Positions 1 to 10,306 of a stretch of 64,000 nt of DNA are shown piece by piece. Within the stretch, counting starts at the first letter, position 1. Each line of letters opens with the position of its first letter. Under the pieces are notes generated by a model that did not search any database, was not told where the DNA came from, and saw only the letters and a list, made by a program, of their open reading frames with translations. Source of the stretch: Candidatus Gastranaerophilales bacterium (GTDB lineage Bacteria > Cyanobacteriota > Vampirovibrionia > Gastranaerophilales > Gastranaerophilaceae); assembly GCA_944323655.1 (NCBI GenBank), contig CALUTL010000005.1:1-64000 (forward strand). Reading direction: 5' to 3'. The position numbers and the translations under genes are program-made.

Positions 1-76
1 ATTGCGTTTCAAGCTCGACGTGATTCAATCGCGCCGTTATTGTTAACAATCTTGCCTGTGATGCTGACATTCCCAT
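1..76 (-). CDS. 5' fragment of an unknown gene (N-terminus MGMSASQARLL)
   Basis: The reverse strand opens an ATG at base 76 and reads about 25 codons, MGMSASQARLLTITARL then NHVELETQ, with no stop before the window edge. An AAAGGA-type Shine-Dalgarno lies about 12 bases upstream, and a good promoter sits at 152-180. From memory, this N-terminus recurs in hypothetical proteins of Gastranaerophilales/Melainabacteria genomes; I know no function for it. The rest of the gene lies outside the window. It is transcribed away from the autotransporter's 3' end in the same direction, but from its own promoter. Confidence 0.6.
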   Translation of the reverse strand, partial: MGMSASQARLLTITARLNHVELETQ

Positions 77-151
77 TTTTCTGAGGATTCCTTTTTCTTT
101 TCTTGTCGACTTTTTCACTTTATTTGTCGGATTTTTAAGAAAAATTCTTTA

Positions 152-180
152 ATTATACGCAAAATTGTTACATTTGTTAA
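152..180 (-). promoter_or_regulatory. sigma70-type promoter for the partial gene at 1-76
   Basis: Read on the reverse strand: TTAACA (-35, 175-180), a 17-base spacer, then a perfect TATAAT (-10, 152-157). The predicted start site near 145 leaves a leader of about 70 bases before the ATG at 76. It lies just downstream of the autotransporter stop codon, so the two genes need not share a transcript. Confidence 0.6.
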
Positions 181-241
181 TATTTTCTTATATGTTTTTG
201 TGACCACTCAAATTCGGCCACTTTATTTGTTATATTTACCT

Positions 242-3200
242 CTATCTTCTTCCTACTTTAATTTCGGTTTTCTTTAATTCCGGAACAGGTCCGTTTAGTG
301 ATTTTTTAGCAGGATTCTTACCCAACATCCATCTTAATCCCAACTGCAAACCGACACCATTTCTTCCTCCATTTGTAAAATAGGTCTGGAAGAATCCTGT
401 AAAGCGTTCACCCCAAGATTTTCTTACACCTACACCGTACTTAACAAAAGGTTTTATGCTTAACTCAGGAAGAGCAACATTATTGGCTTGAAATTCTGTT
501 TTATCCATTATATTCCAAACCATACTTACGCTTGCATAAGGCTGCCATCCGTTTTTCAAATTACCTATTAACTTAATACCAGGCTCTATTTGTATTGCAT
601 GTAACGGATCTGATGTTATACTTACACCTTGAGCGTCTTTGTAATTAAATGTATTTACATAAGAATATGACATCAAGAAATTAGGCTGAATTATAAATTT
701 ACCTTCCGCAAGCTCCCAATTATAACCGGATTTCGATGCTATACCTGACATTAACATTGTAAAATTGTCCTGTCCGTACATCGTGCTTGCTTCACCGCTG
801 TTTGCACCTGCGTTTGCAGTCAATCCGGTAAAGAAATTACCTTTATAAGCCATACCAATTACACCCAAGGTACCGCCGTTTTGATAAATTCCCACTCCGT
901 CATAAGCTTGGTGCGATCCGTTATATCCGCCATAAACACCCCATATACCATCCCAGCCGTGACCTAAATCCATCATCCCGGATTCAGCTCCAAAGAATGA
1001 ACCGTATGATACATTTGAAACCGTCGGACCTCCTTTCAAATCCACTTTCTCAAATGTTGCGTATGGGCGGAACCAACCGGCTTTATTCTCGTATTGATTT
1101 ATTGTCGGATCATATACCAAACTTGAATTTGACGCTGCATATTTATTCCTCAATTTCATTGCTTGACGTTGTTCTTTCGTCATTAGCATATGCATATCCA
1201 TATTACGGAATGCTTCATCGTATGAATTTAATTGAGTTAAATATCCGCCAAGTTGAGCGGCTACAGCGCCTGCAAAAACTCCGGGATTATAAGTATTGTA
1301 GCCTCCGCCACTAACTCTGTTGAAATTCATCAATGCTGTATCCGGATCATATTTTGCACTGTATTTATAAATTGGAGAATAAATTATTTCCCCTCCTGTA
1401 TATTGAATTGCCCCCGCCAAAGCATTTTGTACCGTTACATCCATATCCGAACCTATCGGCGAAATACTAAATGACAAATCTTTCGTCGGAGTAGACAGCA
1501 GAATATTTGAAATGTTTATATGATAGCTGCCATTGTTCGTAAACGAATTTACACTTATTGTATCCAATTTGTGTTCAGCAAATGAACCATCAATCGCTAA
1601 ATTCAAATCTGAATTTAGGACTAAATTACCTAAATTGGTATTTTCTATTATACTGTTCTGAAGATTTACCGAACCTCCGTTTGCTACCAGATTTGCACCT
1701 GTTATATCGGCACCCTGACTAAATGATAATATTCCGTTATTTAAGTTTATATTATTGCCGGTTATTGTGCTTGATATTACAGTATTATTTGACAGATTTA
1801 AATTTCCGGCTCCTGTTATCGTATTTGATATTGTCCCTCCGGATACATTATATTCTCCGTTATTCAAAATATCATTTTTTATATTTTCTGCTTTCGATGT
1901 CAATTCTCCGGATTCATCTATTTGGATATTCTGAGATATCGTTCCTGTGTTTTGAACTTTGCCTGATATCTCCGTCGTTCCTGATCCGTTTATTAAGCCG
2001 CTGTTCTTTATTCCATCGCCTGCTAATTCTAATTTATTATTATTCGATATCGTTCCGGCATTAGATATATTGCTTCCTGAAAGTATTATTGATCCTTCGT
2101 TTGTTAAAAGACCGTCATTGTTTAATGTGTTCGTAACTTCCATTGTACCCTGATTGGTAAATGTGTTATTTAATATTACGGTCCCTTGTGTTATGACACC
2201 ACTATTCTCCATTCCATCTGCAAAATCTATTAATCCGTTTCCGGTTATTGTATTTGTATTGTTTCCGCCGGTTAAGATAACTTTTCCGCTGTTTTCAATT
2301 CCGCCGGCTATTTGCATATTGTCTGCACATCCGCTTATTCCGGCATTTTGAGATACACTGATCTTACCCTGTTCTACTGCTCCTGAAAATTCGGTTAAAC
2401 CAGAATTTATATTTATCGTTCCATCACCTTTAATTCCTCCGGATATAGTGTTTGTACTTGATAAATTCAATTCTCCAAAATTTTCTATTGCTGTTGAATT
2501 ACCGCTGAAATTAATATTTGATAAGTTCAACTCTCCTGCATTGTTTAATGCTAAATCATTATTTTTAAAGGTAATGTTTGAAAGATTCAGTTCACCGCCT
2601 TCATTTACTTTGAATGCTGTTTCAAAATTCGTTATCGTTCCGTCTGAACCTGTTACATTTAATATGTAATCTTTTGCAACTGTTATTCCTTTATTATCAT
2701 TTCCTGTTAGAGTATGACCGTTCATGTTTATATTCAATCCGCCGGTCGGAATGTTTTCTCTATAGGTTAATCCTATCTCCTCCGGAGGTATATCCATTGA
2801 GGTTTCATCTCTTGTCATTGAATAATTATATACGGTTTCTGCGCCTGAGACACCCTGTATAAACTCTGCAAGCCCGGATGTCGTCTTGTCCAAACTTACT
2901 TTTAATTCACCGTGGTTTTCTGTCTTTTCAAATGTATACAGGTAATCTGACGTCATTGTTGAAGTTTTGCCGTCGGTTCCTACGTTGAACATTACATTGT
3001 CTTTTGCTTGGGTATCTATTACCTGTATTACTTTCTCTACATACAAATCTGGATCATCAGGATATGCGTGATCCGCTGTTATATTTATACTGTTTAAATT
3101 CACTACTGTATTGTTTTCGGCATCATTGATAATTAGCTTATCCGAATTTGCACTACTATCCGGATTTAGCGGACTCATGTCTACATCTATTCTAATTTCA

Positions 3201-6200
3201 CCATTGCCCGCTAATTTACCAATTTCATGTTCATTTATTTTGTTAGCAGCGGAATTGTCATCTATCATGTTCAGAATGCCATCATTTAGCTTCAAAGTTC
3301 CTTTAACACCGCCACCTTCAACTAAGGTTAGAGTCTTTCCACCTGCGTCATTTCTTATCGTTGTGGTTCCTTGTCCCAAAATCTCTTTGTCTAAAATTCC
3401 TGAAATAATTAAACTTGAATTGTTTGTAATCTCAGAACCTGCACCTGTCGCTAAATTTTCTGCTAAAGAAATTAACTCTCCACCACTTATTACAACATTT
3501 CCAACAATAACCCCGCTATTATCTGTAATACCGCTTCCAACATTTAAGTTTCCGCTAATTTTACCATTATTTTGAACTTTACCATTTGTTAATACATTTT
3601 GCAAAATTAATGCGTTGTTTATTATATCATCGGTACCGTCAAAAACTGTCGTTCCTGTTCCTTCCACAATATTATTATTTACACCTGAATTAAATACCAA
3701 GGTTCCGTTATTCGTTATTTTGTTTGATGTTGTAATTATATTATTGGCAGAAGTAGTTAAACTGCCGCCATTATCGTTTATTATTAACGCTTCCTGTTGA
3801 ATTAAAGCTTCATTAATAACTGAACCGTCGATTGTTATTGAACCTATTCCTTTAATATCATTATGATTTGTTCCGTTACCTTTAAATTCTAATGCGCCAT
3901 CATTTTTTATGCCATTATTTATTACTAAATCCGAAGCATTTGCAATCAAGCTTCCTTTTATTTGCATTTCGCTTTGTGAAATTGAAACGCCTTGACTATT
4001 CTCTACAGTTCCGCTTATTACAAGTTTGTTCGTTGTATTTCCGTCCGAATTCTTGATTACATTATTATTTGTTCCATCTCCGGTAAATTCCAACGTGCCG
4101 TCATTTGTTATGCCGTTCTTTATTGCTAAATCCGAAGCATTTGCAATCAAGCTTCCTTTTATTTGCATTTCGCTTTGTGAAATTGAAACGCCTTGACTAT
4201 TCTCTACAGTTCCGCTTATTACAAGTTTGTTCGTTGTATTTCCGTCCGAATTCTTGATTACATTATTATTTGTTCCATCTCCGGTAAATTCCAACGTGCC
4301 GTCATTTGTTATGCCGTTCTTTATTGCTAAATCCGAAGCATTTGCAATCAAGCTTCCTTTTATTTGCATTTCGCTTTGTGAAATTGAAACATCTGCTTTA
4401 TTCGTCACATTTCCGCTTATTACAAGATTGCTTGTTGTATTTGTTGCTGAATTCTTAATTTCATTATTGTTTATTCCGTCTCCGGTAAATTTCAACGTGC
4501 CATCATTTGTTATGCCATTATTTATTGCTAGATCCGAAGCATTTGCAATCAAGCTTCCTGTTATTTGCATTTTGTTTTGTGAAATTGAAACATCTGCTTT
4601 ATTCGTCACATTTCCGCTTATTACAAGATTGCTTGTTGTATTTGTTGCTGAATTCTTGATTACATTATTATTTGTTCCATCTCCGGTAAATTCTAACGTG
4701 CCATCATTTGTTATGCCGCTTGCAATTGTTAAATTATTTGCATTGGTTGATATCACACCATCCGTTGCTATTTGTAATTCTTTCTGTATTACTTTTGTTG
4801 TATCACCAAGTTTTATTGCTCCGCTTACTTTCGTTATACCGGAAGGATTGTTTATATCATCTATAATTGCACTGTTTATTTCTATATTACCGCTTAAATT
4901 CAATGTTCCTGTGTTATAAATATCATTTGAAGCATCTGCTGTTCCGGCATCTACAATTATCTTACTATCAGAATCTGTCGTCATCATTGTAAGAACTCCG
5001 GCATTATATATCGCACCACCTTGTGCGGCAGAGTTTCTGCTGAATTGAACTAGCCCTGAATTCTCAGCTACAATTGACATCTCCGCTTTTTCTGCATTAT
5101 ATATAGCACCACCCATGCCTGACTTTGCAGTGTTTTCGGTAAATATACCATTTGTTATCGAAAAGTTTTCACTTGATATATTTGCTATAGCTCCACCATT
5201 ACCTGCATCTACAGAATTACTTTTGAAATCGGTATTGCTTATTACTATATTTGCCTGAGAACTATTTGCATAAATTACTGAACCATCTTTTATTGTGTCA
5301 CGCTCATAACGCTTTGCCTTTTCTATTATTAGGTCTTCAATTTTAAAGCTTGTACTTCCTAACTTATCAGTTAATTCAAACATTGAGCCTTGCTTATCAA
5401 ACTCATCTCCTATTGCCCCCACCGAAACTATATAGTATTCATTATCGTCGGAAAGCCTTACATCTTCAGGATTTATATAGGCTTCAATTGCTGTTCCATC
5501 GGCACTCTTGTATATGTATTGATTATTTACATTATCATACTCTAGTCTGCCGCTTGCAACTTCTACCTGCAAATCTTTTAAAGTACCAGAAAGTACACTC
5601 TTTTCAAATGTTTCACTACCTTCTGATTCTGTTCGGCCTAATATACTAAACACACCCTTGTTTGTTTGATTTAAATCTCGATATATATTATATGTACTAT
5701 TTCCATCTGCATCTACTAAAAAACTGAAACCTCTGTTATTGTTATTTCCGTCTTTTCCTTGATATATGTTTAAATCTCTTAGTGTGTCTGTCGATGAAGG
5801 TCCATTGTTTTCAACACGGATACTATCTATTACCTCTTTTCCTGTTGAATCCTTAAAACCTGAAGATTCTGATGTGACACCATATTTATATATATTTGTA
5901 GCCCAACTTAATACGTCTACATCTTTTACATCTTCTAATTGCAGAACATTATTGGCATCCTTGTTTTTTATTAATTGTATTACTTTTCCGCCGACTATCT
6001 GACCCATTAAGCCGTTATCATCAGTTATATACAACTCGGTTAACGTTAGTTTTCCGCTGCCTCCGTTAACCACTAATTTATCCGATACCGGATTTACATC
6101 TACATTGTCTAAATGCAAATTAACATCGACATTAAAATAGTTTTCTCCATTTGATATTATATTATTGAAATTATATTTATCTCCACCATGTCCGTCAGCC

Positions 6201-9200
6201 AACTCTATCATTGTCTTCTCATTTAAAGCAATATTGCCGTAATTATGGCTTGCAACATTCGAATGTATAAACGATATCTGTGCCTTTTCAAAATTTATTA
6301 TATCGCTGCCTGTTGAAAACGGATTTGAGCCTCCTGCTAATATATAATTTGCATCTTTTAATGTTAACTTGCCGGCTCCCTGCATTTCCCAGAATTTGCC
6401 GGATAATGTTATGCTTGAATCATAGCTTGATCCAATTATGTTGGCCTCTGCACCATCTTTTAATATTATATTTGCTATTGTGCCATCGTTTATCGTTGAT
6501 GTTCCTACTGTGTAATCTAAAATCGCATTTCCTATATTTATATTCGCATCCGCATTCAATTTGTAACTTGAATCTAATACCAATTGACCATCTGTGATAT
6601 TTATATTTCCCGTAAAGTCCGAACCGTTTGAATTATTTAAATTTGAAAAACTTAAAATTGTATCCCCTGTTTTATTTATAACTCCGGTTCCCTTTATTGA
6701 TGACGCTATTTCACTTTTCTCCGATGTGTTTAATTCAGAACCTTTTGTATTTAATATTATTTCACCTGAATTGATTGCTGATGCTAAAAGATTTGCAACT
6801 CCGTCATCATCGTCTTTTCCGTCCGGAGATGCTTTACCTATTGAAAGCGTTGTTCCTGCAAAATTTATATCCTGCCCTACTATACCTATATTTACTGTGC
6901 TGTTTGTAACCGCTATTGCAGAATCCAAAATTGAGTTATTTATATTTACTTTTCCGCCCAAGGACACTATATTGGAATCCTTTACAACTTCTGTAATTGT
7001 AGTTGTCCCTAAACCTGAATTAAATATACTTGAATTGTTTGAAACATTGCCGGATATTGTTGTTTGGCCCTCAAAAATTGTTATAATTTCAGAACCTGAA
7101 ACCGTGCCGCTGATATTTGTTGTACCATACGTTGTATTTACTTTTGAACCTGTTGTTACGGATCCGCCTATATTTGCGTTTCCATTGGTTACGTTTACTT
7201 GCGTTCCGTTTATTATTCCTGTTGATGTTACCTCAACTGATCCGCCGGAAACCTTTACAGTCGAATTTGAAACTGAATTTGATATCGTTGTCTCGCCGCC
7301 TGAATTATTTATTGTCGAACTTCCGGTTACTTCACCGCGTATCTCTGTTTTGCCGGAACCGTTTGTTGTTATTGTCGATCCATCTTTTATTATCCCGCTT
7401 TCCGTTATTGTTGTTTTGCCTTTCGTAGTCGATACGGATGAGCCGGAAACTGTTCCCGAAATTTCCGTCATTCCTGTTCCGTTATTTAGTATTTTTGAAT
7501 TATCAGAAATTTCGCCGGATAAAGTTGTCGTGCCGGAATTTGATGTTATCGTTGAACCGTTTGATACATCAGCAGTTATTAAAGTAGTTTTAGACGATGT
7601 CGCAATCATTGATCCATTTACTGTTCCCGAAATAGATGTGTTGTCTGCTGATGCCACTATACTAGAATTTGAAACCTGCCCTGATATAGAAGTTTCAATT
7701 CCACCTGCATTAACCACTGAATTTATAATATCTCCAACAGTTACAGTACCCCCTTGTGCTGTAACCGTAGAATTTTCAACTCCGCCTAATATACCGATTT
7801 TACCTTCTGAACTACCATTGTTTATGTTTACAATACTCTCACCTACATTACCGGATAAACCTAATATTTTATCGGATATGTTTACTTCTGAAGTTCCTGA
7901 TGTATTTATGTTTATAGTACCTAAGTTTTTTATTGCTCCATTATCATCATCTTCTGATAAACTATTGTCTACAAGGACTATCCCGCCATTATTTGAGTTA
8001 ATTGTTAATTCTCCATTATTATAAATTGATGAATTTCCGATATTTTCCGTTATTGATGTGTTGTTTATAACTATATTTGTACTGCCGTTATTATAAATCG
8101 CAGAACCTTCGTCCGCTTTATTTGAATCTATTGATTTATTATTTAAGGTTAAAGTTATTCCGTTTCCGTCTGTATAAATACCGCCTCCGTTTTTTGCAGT
8201 ATTCCCTGTAATTTCTGAATCCGTAAGGGTTACCTTGGAATTGCCGGAAATTGCTATTGCGCCGCCGTTATCTGCTGTATTCTTATCTATGACTGTATTT
8301 GTTATATTTACAATTCCGGAAGTTGCATTAATAATACCGCCGGTTACAGACTGAAAACCTCCAAAACTTGACACGTTATTTATGACTAATTCATCACCTT
8401 CTCCAACTACAATTCCTGAAAAACCTCCGCCATTTATTGCTTGAGAATTTCCAACAATTGTCAAGATTCCTGTATTAAGCATTTCACCCAAGTTCTCGCC
8501 GACATTCTCTGTCTGCTGCAACCTATAATATCTTGTTCCCTCAGTTTCTGCTACAGCATCTTGTAAGCTGTAAGCTCCTACCTTTAAAATTCCGGTGTTA
8601 TTATTATACGAAACTAATGTATTCAGATTGGATATATTTCCGGAACCAACAAGCTCTGTATTTGCCTTTACTCCAAAATTTTCCCAATCTGCAGAATTCA
8701 AACTGCCTGCAAGACCTTCAAACTCTGTTTCTGTTCCTAAATTTATTTTTGAAAAATATACCGTATGTCCATTTGTATCAAAATTTGAATTTCCTACAGT
8801 TTCTGATGTATTTAAATAATCTGCATGAGAGCCTATTGCATCTATTGCAACATCCATATCCTCAGATAAACTCAACCAACCAATATTTGTAGAATCAGAT
8901 GAGCCATTAATTAAATCTAAAACCCCGCCATTATAATTTAATGAAACATGATTTTCTGCAGTAACATCAAAACTACCAAGCTTCCCTTTATTAAAGTCTT
9001 CTTTACCATTAGAAGCACCTAACTTAACAATTCCACCATACATATTTATTGTCTGGTTTGAAACTGTATTGTTAAATTCTATTGTTCCGGCTGTCGGAGT
9101 AATTACACTATCACCACTCCCATTAACCAGAGTAGCATCTGCACTATTTATATTTATAACCCCGTTTTGATTTTTACTGTTGTTTATTGCATCATTAAAA

Positions 9201-10306
9201 ACAACTCGTCTTCCTTCTGAAGCGTTTAGATAAACTGTCCCCATATTGGCAATTGCATTTGATTGACGATTATCTGAACCAATTATACCAAATCTGTTAT
9301 CTTTTCCTATATAATTGTCCGTAAATTCTACATCTTTATTTATTGCCGCAATGTTTAAAGTTCCATTATCATTATTCGTTATGGCACCGCCTGAATAAAT
9401 GTATCCTTCATCACTTTTTAATTCTTCATTTGTATGATTATTCCGAAATGAACTATCTATAAATGTAGCAACTCCAGTTGCACCCCAAGTATCGACAGCA
9501 CCCCCGTTTGCAGTTGCTGAATTCCCGTCAAAATCAATGTTTTCTGCATAAAAAAGTCCACCTGCATTTGTAATAGCACCTCCATTGTGCGAAGTTGAAT
9601 TTCCCGTAAAATTCGAATCTTTTATATATACAGTCCCCGAGTTATCTATTGCTGCTCCTTTAGATGAATTGTTACTGTTATTCTTAAACGAAGATGCTCC
9701 TATATATGCAGTACCTTTATTCAACAACCCTTGCATATTTTCATTTATTGTTACGTTCTCAAGATTTACCTGACCACTATTATTTACAATCGCTTGATTT
9801 GAGTTGTTACGTATATCTGTATAACTAATGGTAAATATACCACTATTATTGTTCGTAAAAACAACCCCGTCATTATCATAATATGACGATCTGAATTCTC
9901 CCGGATTTGAAGATGTTATATTTACTACTCCGCCGTTATTAGTCACAAATTGCGTAAATTCGTGTTGTTCTAAATCTAAAATATTCAATTCTTGCGTTGA
10001 TGAAACTATTATTGGGTCATCACTGTTTGTTAAAAGCCCTTTTAAATAATTTTTATTACCATAAATATCCAATCGCTTTAATTCAGGATTAATTTGCCCT
10101 AACTCATCATTATCCACCAATCTTCTGTCTATATTACCAGTAATGTTAATTATAGTTATAGGATCTGTTCCGTTAACTATAGCTTTCTGCAAATCAGTAA
10201 ATGCATCAGAACCACCTACATTTATAGCCTTTGCGGATTGTGCTCCAACACAAATTGACATTGATAACGACAAAGCCACTGCTAAAATTTTACTTCTCTT
10301 CCGCAT
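242..10306 (-). CDS. giant autotransporter adhesin (Pmp-like passenger, C-terminal beta-barrel)
   Basis: A 3354-residue protein predicted to be secreted by the type V route and displayed on the cell surface. Residues 1-27 form a Sec signal peptide ending AQSAKA. The passenger (about 28-3065) is rich in N, G, S, T, I and V and repeats GGAI/GGAV and F-x-x-N motifs, as in chlamydial polymorphic membrane proteins; a beta-helix is expected. Residues 1-900 and about 1640-1800 are most Pmp-like. Later parts are simpler 'xxISGxVxxS' and 'NxGTIxNN' repeats. The last ~285 residues, from AGWFRPYATFEKV, alternate like an autotransporter barrel ending in LGLRWMLG, followed by a ~25-residue basic tail. The start has an AGAGGG Shine-Dalgarno. 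A four-unit identical-type repeat array lies at 3929-4732. Adhesion or biofilm is the likely role; no protease triad or ligand-binding domain is visible. Confidence 0.88.
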   Translation of the reverse strand: MRKRSKILAVALSLSMSICVGAQSAKAINVGGSDAFTDLQKAIVNGTDPITIINITGNIDRRLVDNDELGQINPELKRLDIYGNKNYLKGLLTNSDDPIIVSSTQELNILDLEQHEFTQFVTNNGGVVNITSSNPGEFRSSYYDNDGVVFTNNNSGIFTISYTDIRNNSNQAIVNNSGQVNLENVTINENMQGLLNKGTAYIGASSFKNNSNNSSKGAAIDNSGTVYIKDSNFTGNSTSHNGGAITNAGGLFYAENIDFDGNSATANGGAVDTWGATGVATFIDSSFRNNHTNEELKSDEGYIYSGGAITNNDNGTLNIAAINKDVEFTDNYIGKDNRFGIIGSDNRQSNAIANMGTVYLNASEGRRVVFNDAINNSKNQNGVININSADATLVNGSGDSVITPTAGTIEFNNTVSNQTINMYGGIVKLGASNGKEDFNKGKLGSFDVTAENHVSLNYNGGVLDLINGSSDSTNIGWLSLSEDMDVAIDAIGSHADYLNTSETVGNSNFDTNGHTVYFSKINLGTETEFEGLAGSLNSADWENFGVKANTELVGSGNISNLNTLVSYNNNTGILKVGAYSLQDAVAETEGTRYYRLQQTENVGENLGEMLNTGILTIVGNSQAINGGGFSGIVVGEGDELVINNVSSFGGFQSVTGGIINATSGIVNITNTVIDKNTADNGGAIAISGNSKVTLTDSEITGNTAKNGGGIYTDGNGITLTLNNKSIDSNKADEGSAIYNNGSTNIVINNTSITENIGNSSIYNNGELTINSNNGGIVLVDNSLSEDDDNGAIKNLGTININTSGTSEVNISDKILGLSGNVGESIVNINNGSSEGKIGILGGVENSTVTAQGGTVTVGDIINSVVNAGGIETSISGQVSNSSIVASADNTSISGTVNGSMIATSSKTTLITADVSNGSTITSNSGTTTLSGEISDNSKILNNGTGMTEISGTVSGSSVSTTKGKTTITESGIIKDGSTITTNGSGKTEIRGEVTGSSTINNSGGETTISNSVSNSTVKVSGGSVEVTSTGIINGTQVNVTNGNANIGGSVTTGSKVNTTYGTTNISGTVSGSEIITIFEGQTTISGNVSNNSSIFNSGLGTTTITEVVKDSNIVSLGGKVNINNSILDSAIAVTNSTVNIGIVGQDINFAGTTLSIGKASPDGKDDDDGVANLLASAINSGEIILNTKGSELNTSEKSEIASSIKGTGVINKTGDTILSFSNLNNSNGSDFTGNINITDGQLVLDSSYKLNADANINIGNAILDYTVGTSTINDGTIANIILKDGAEANIIGSSYDSSITLSGKFWEMQGAGKLTLKDANYILAGGSNPFSTGSDIINFEKAQISFIHSNVASHNYGNIALNEKTMIELADGHGGDKYNFNNIISNGENYFNVDVNLHLDNVDVNPVSDKLVVNGGSGKLTLTELYITDDNGLMGQIVGGKVIQLIKNKDANNVLQLEDVKDVDVLSWATNIYKYGVTSESSGFKDSTGKEVIDSIRVENNGPSSTDTLRDLNIYQGKDGNNNNRGFSFLVDADGNSTYNIYRDLNQTNKGVFSILGRTESEGSETFEKSVLSGTLKDLQVEVASGRLEYDNVNNQYIYKSADGTAIEAYINPEDVRLSDDNEYYIVSVGAIGDEFDKQGSMFELTDKLGSTSFKIEDLIIEKAKRYERDTIKDGSVIYANSSQANIVISNTDFKSNSVDAGNGGAIANISSENFSITNGIFTENTAKSGMGGAIYNAEKAEMSIVAENSGLVQFSRNSAAQGGAIYNAGVLTMMTTDSDSKIIVDAGTADASNDIYNTGTLNLSGNIEINSAIIDDINNPSGITKVSGAIKLGDTTKVIQKELQIATDGVISTNANNLTIASGITNDGTLEFTGDGTNNNVIKNSATNTTSNLVISGNVTNKADVSISQNKMQITGSLIANASDLAINNGITNDGTLKFTGDGINNNEIKNSATNTTSNLVISGNVTNKADVSISQSEMQIKGSLIANASDLAIKNGITNDGTLEFTGDGTNNNVIKNSDGNTTNKLVISGTVENSQGVSISQSEMQIKGSLIANASDLAIKNGITNDGTLEFTGDGTNNNVIKNSDGNTTNKLVISGTVENSQGVSISQSEMQIKGSLIANASDLVINNGIKNDGALEFKGNGTNHNDIKGIGSITIDGSVINEALIQQEALIINDNGGSLTTSANNIITTSNKITNNGTLVFNSGVNNNIVEGTGTTVFDGTDDIINNALILQNVLTNGKVQNNGKISGNLNVGSGITDNSGVIVGNVVISGGELISLAENLATGAGSEITNNSSLIISGILDKEILGQGTTTIRNDAGGKTLTLVEGGGVKGTLKLNDGILNMIDDNSAANKINEHEIGKLAGNGEIRIDVDMSPLNPDSSANSDKLIINDAENNTVVNLNSINITADHAYPDDPDLYVEKVIQVIDTQAKDNVMFNVGTDGKTSTMTSDYLYTFEKTENHGELKVSLDKTTSGLAEFIQGVSGAETVYNYSMTRDETSMDIPPEEIGLTYRENIPTGGLNINMNGHTLTGNDNKGITVAKDYILNVTGSDGTITNFETAFKVNEGGELNLSNITFKNNDLALNNAGELNLSNINFSGNSTAIENFGELNLSSTNTISGGIKGDGTININSGLTEFSGAVEQGKISVSQNAGISGCADNMQIAGGIENSGKVILTGGNNTNTITGNGLIDFADGMENSGVITQGTVILNNTFTNQGTMEVTNTLNNDGLLTNEGSIILSGSNISNAGTISNNNKLELAGDGIKNSGLINGSGTTEISGKVQNTGTISQNIQIDESGELTSKAENIKNDILNNGEYNVSGGTISNTITGAGNLNLSNNTVISSTITGNNINLNNGILSFSQGADITGANLVANGGSVNLQNSIIENTNLGNLVLNSDLNLAIDGSFAEHKLDTISVNSFTNNGSYHINISNILLSTPTKDLSFSISPIGSDMDVTVQNALAGAIQYTGGEIIYSPIYKYSAKYDPDTALMNFNRVSGGGYNTYNPGVFAGAVAAQLGGYLTQLNSYDEAFRNMDMHMLMTKEQRQAMKLRNKYAASNSSLVYDPTINQYENKAGWFRPYATFEKVDLKGGPTVSNVSYGSFFGAESGMMDLGHGWDGIWGVYGGYNGSHQAYDGVGIYQNGGTLGVIGMAYKGNFFTGLTANAGANSGEASTMYGQDNFTMLMSGIASKSGYNWELAEGKFIIQPNFLMSYSYVNTFNYKDAQGVSITSDPLHAIQIEPGIKLIGNLKNGWQPYASVSMVWNIMDKTEFQANNVALPELSIKPFVKYGVGVRKSWGERFTGFFQTYFTNGGRNGVGLQLGLRWMLGKNPAKKSLNGPVPELKKTEIKVGRR
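3929..4732 (-). repeat. tandem array of four 201-bp repeats inside the autotransporter
   Basis: Four in-frame units of 201 bp (67 codons), beginning at reverse-strand positions 4732, 4531, 4330 and 4129. Each protein unit runs from L-x-I-x-x-GI-x-NDGTL-x-F through SLIANASD. Units 3 and 4 encode identical protein, and comparing 3961-4161 with 4162-4362 base by base I find no difference, so that duplication is recent. Units 1 and 2 differ by scattered substitutions, and a decayed fifth copy follows below 3929. The period is a whole number of codons, so copy-number change would lengthen or shorten the passenger without a frameshift. Confidence 0.93.

Noticed and set aside
204-226. Hairpin GTGACC...GGCCAC after the autotransporter stop as a terminator
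   Set aside because: Only a six-pair stem with one wobble, a 10-base loop and no T-run on the reverse strand.
3929-4732. CRISPR-like or VNTR array
   Set aside because: The repeats are contiguous 201-bp coding units without unique spacers, so they are protein repeats.
6594-8024. 476-codon open frame on the forward strand opposite the autotransporter (and several shorter ones such as 4227-4919)
   Set aside because: It is the antisense shadow of a repetitive Asn/Ser/Thr/Gly-rich passenger, giving a Pro/Val/Phe-rich product with no Shine-Dalgarno or domain. The 4227-4919 frame merely mirrors the 201-bp repeats.
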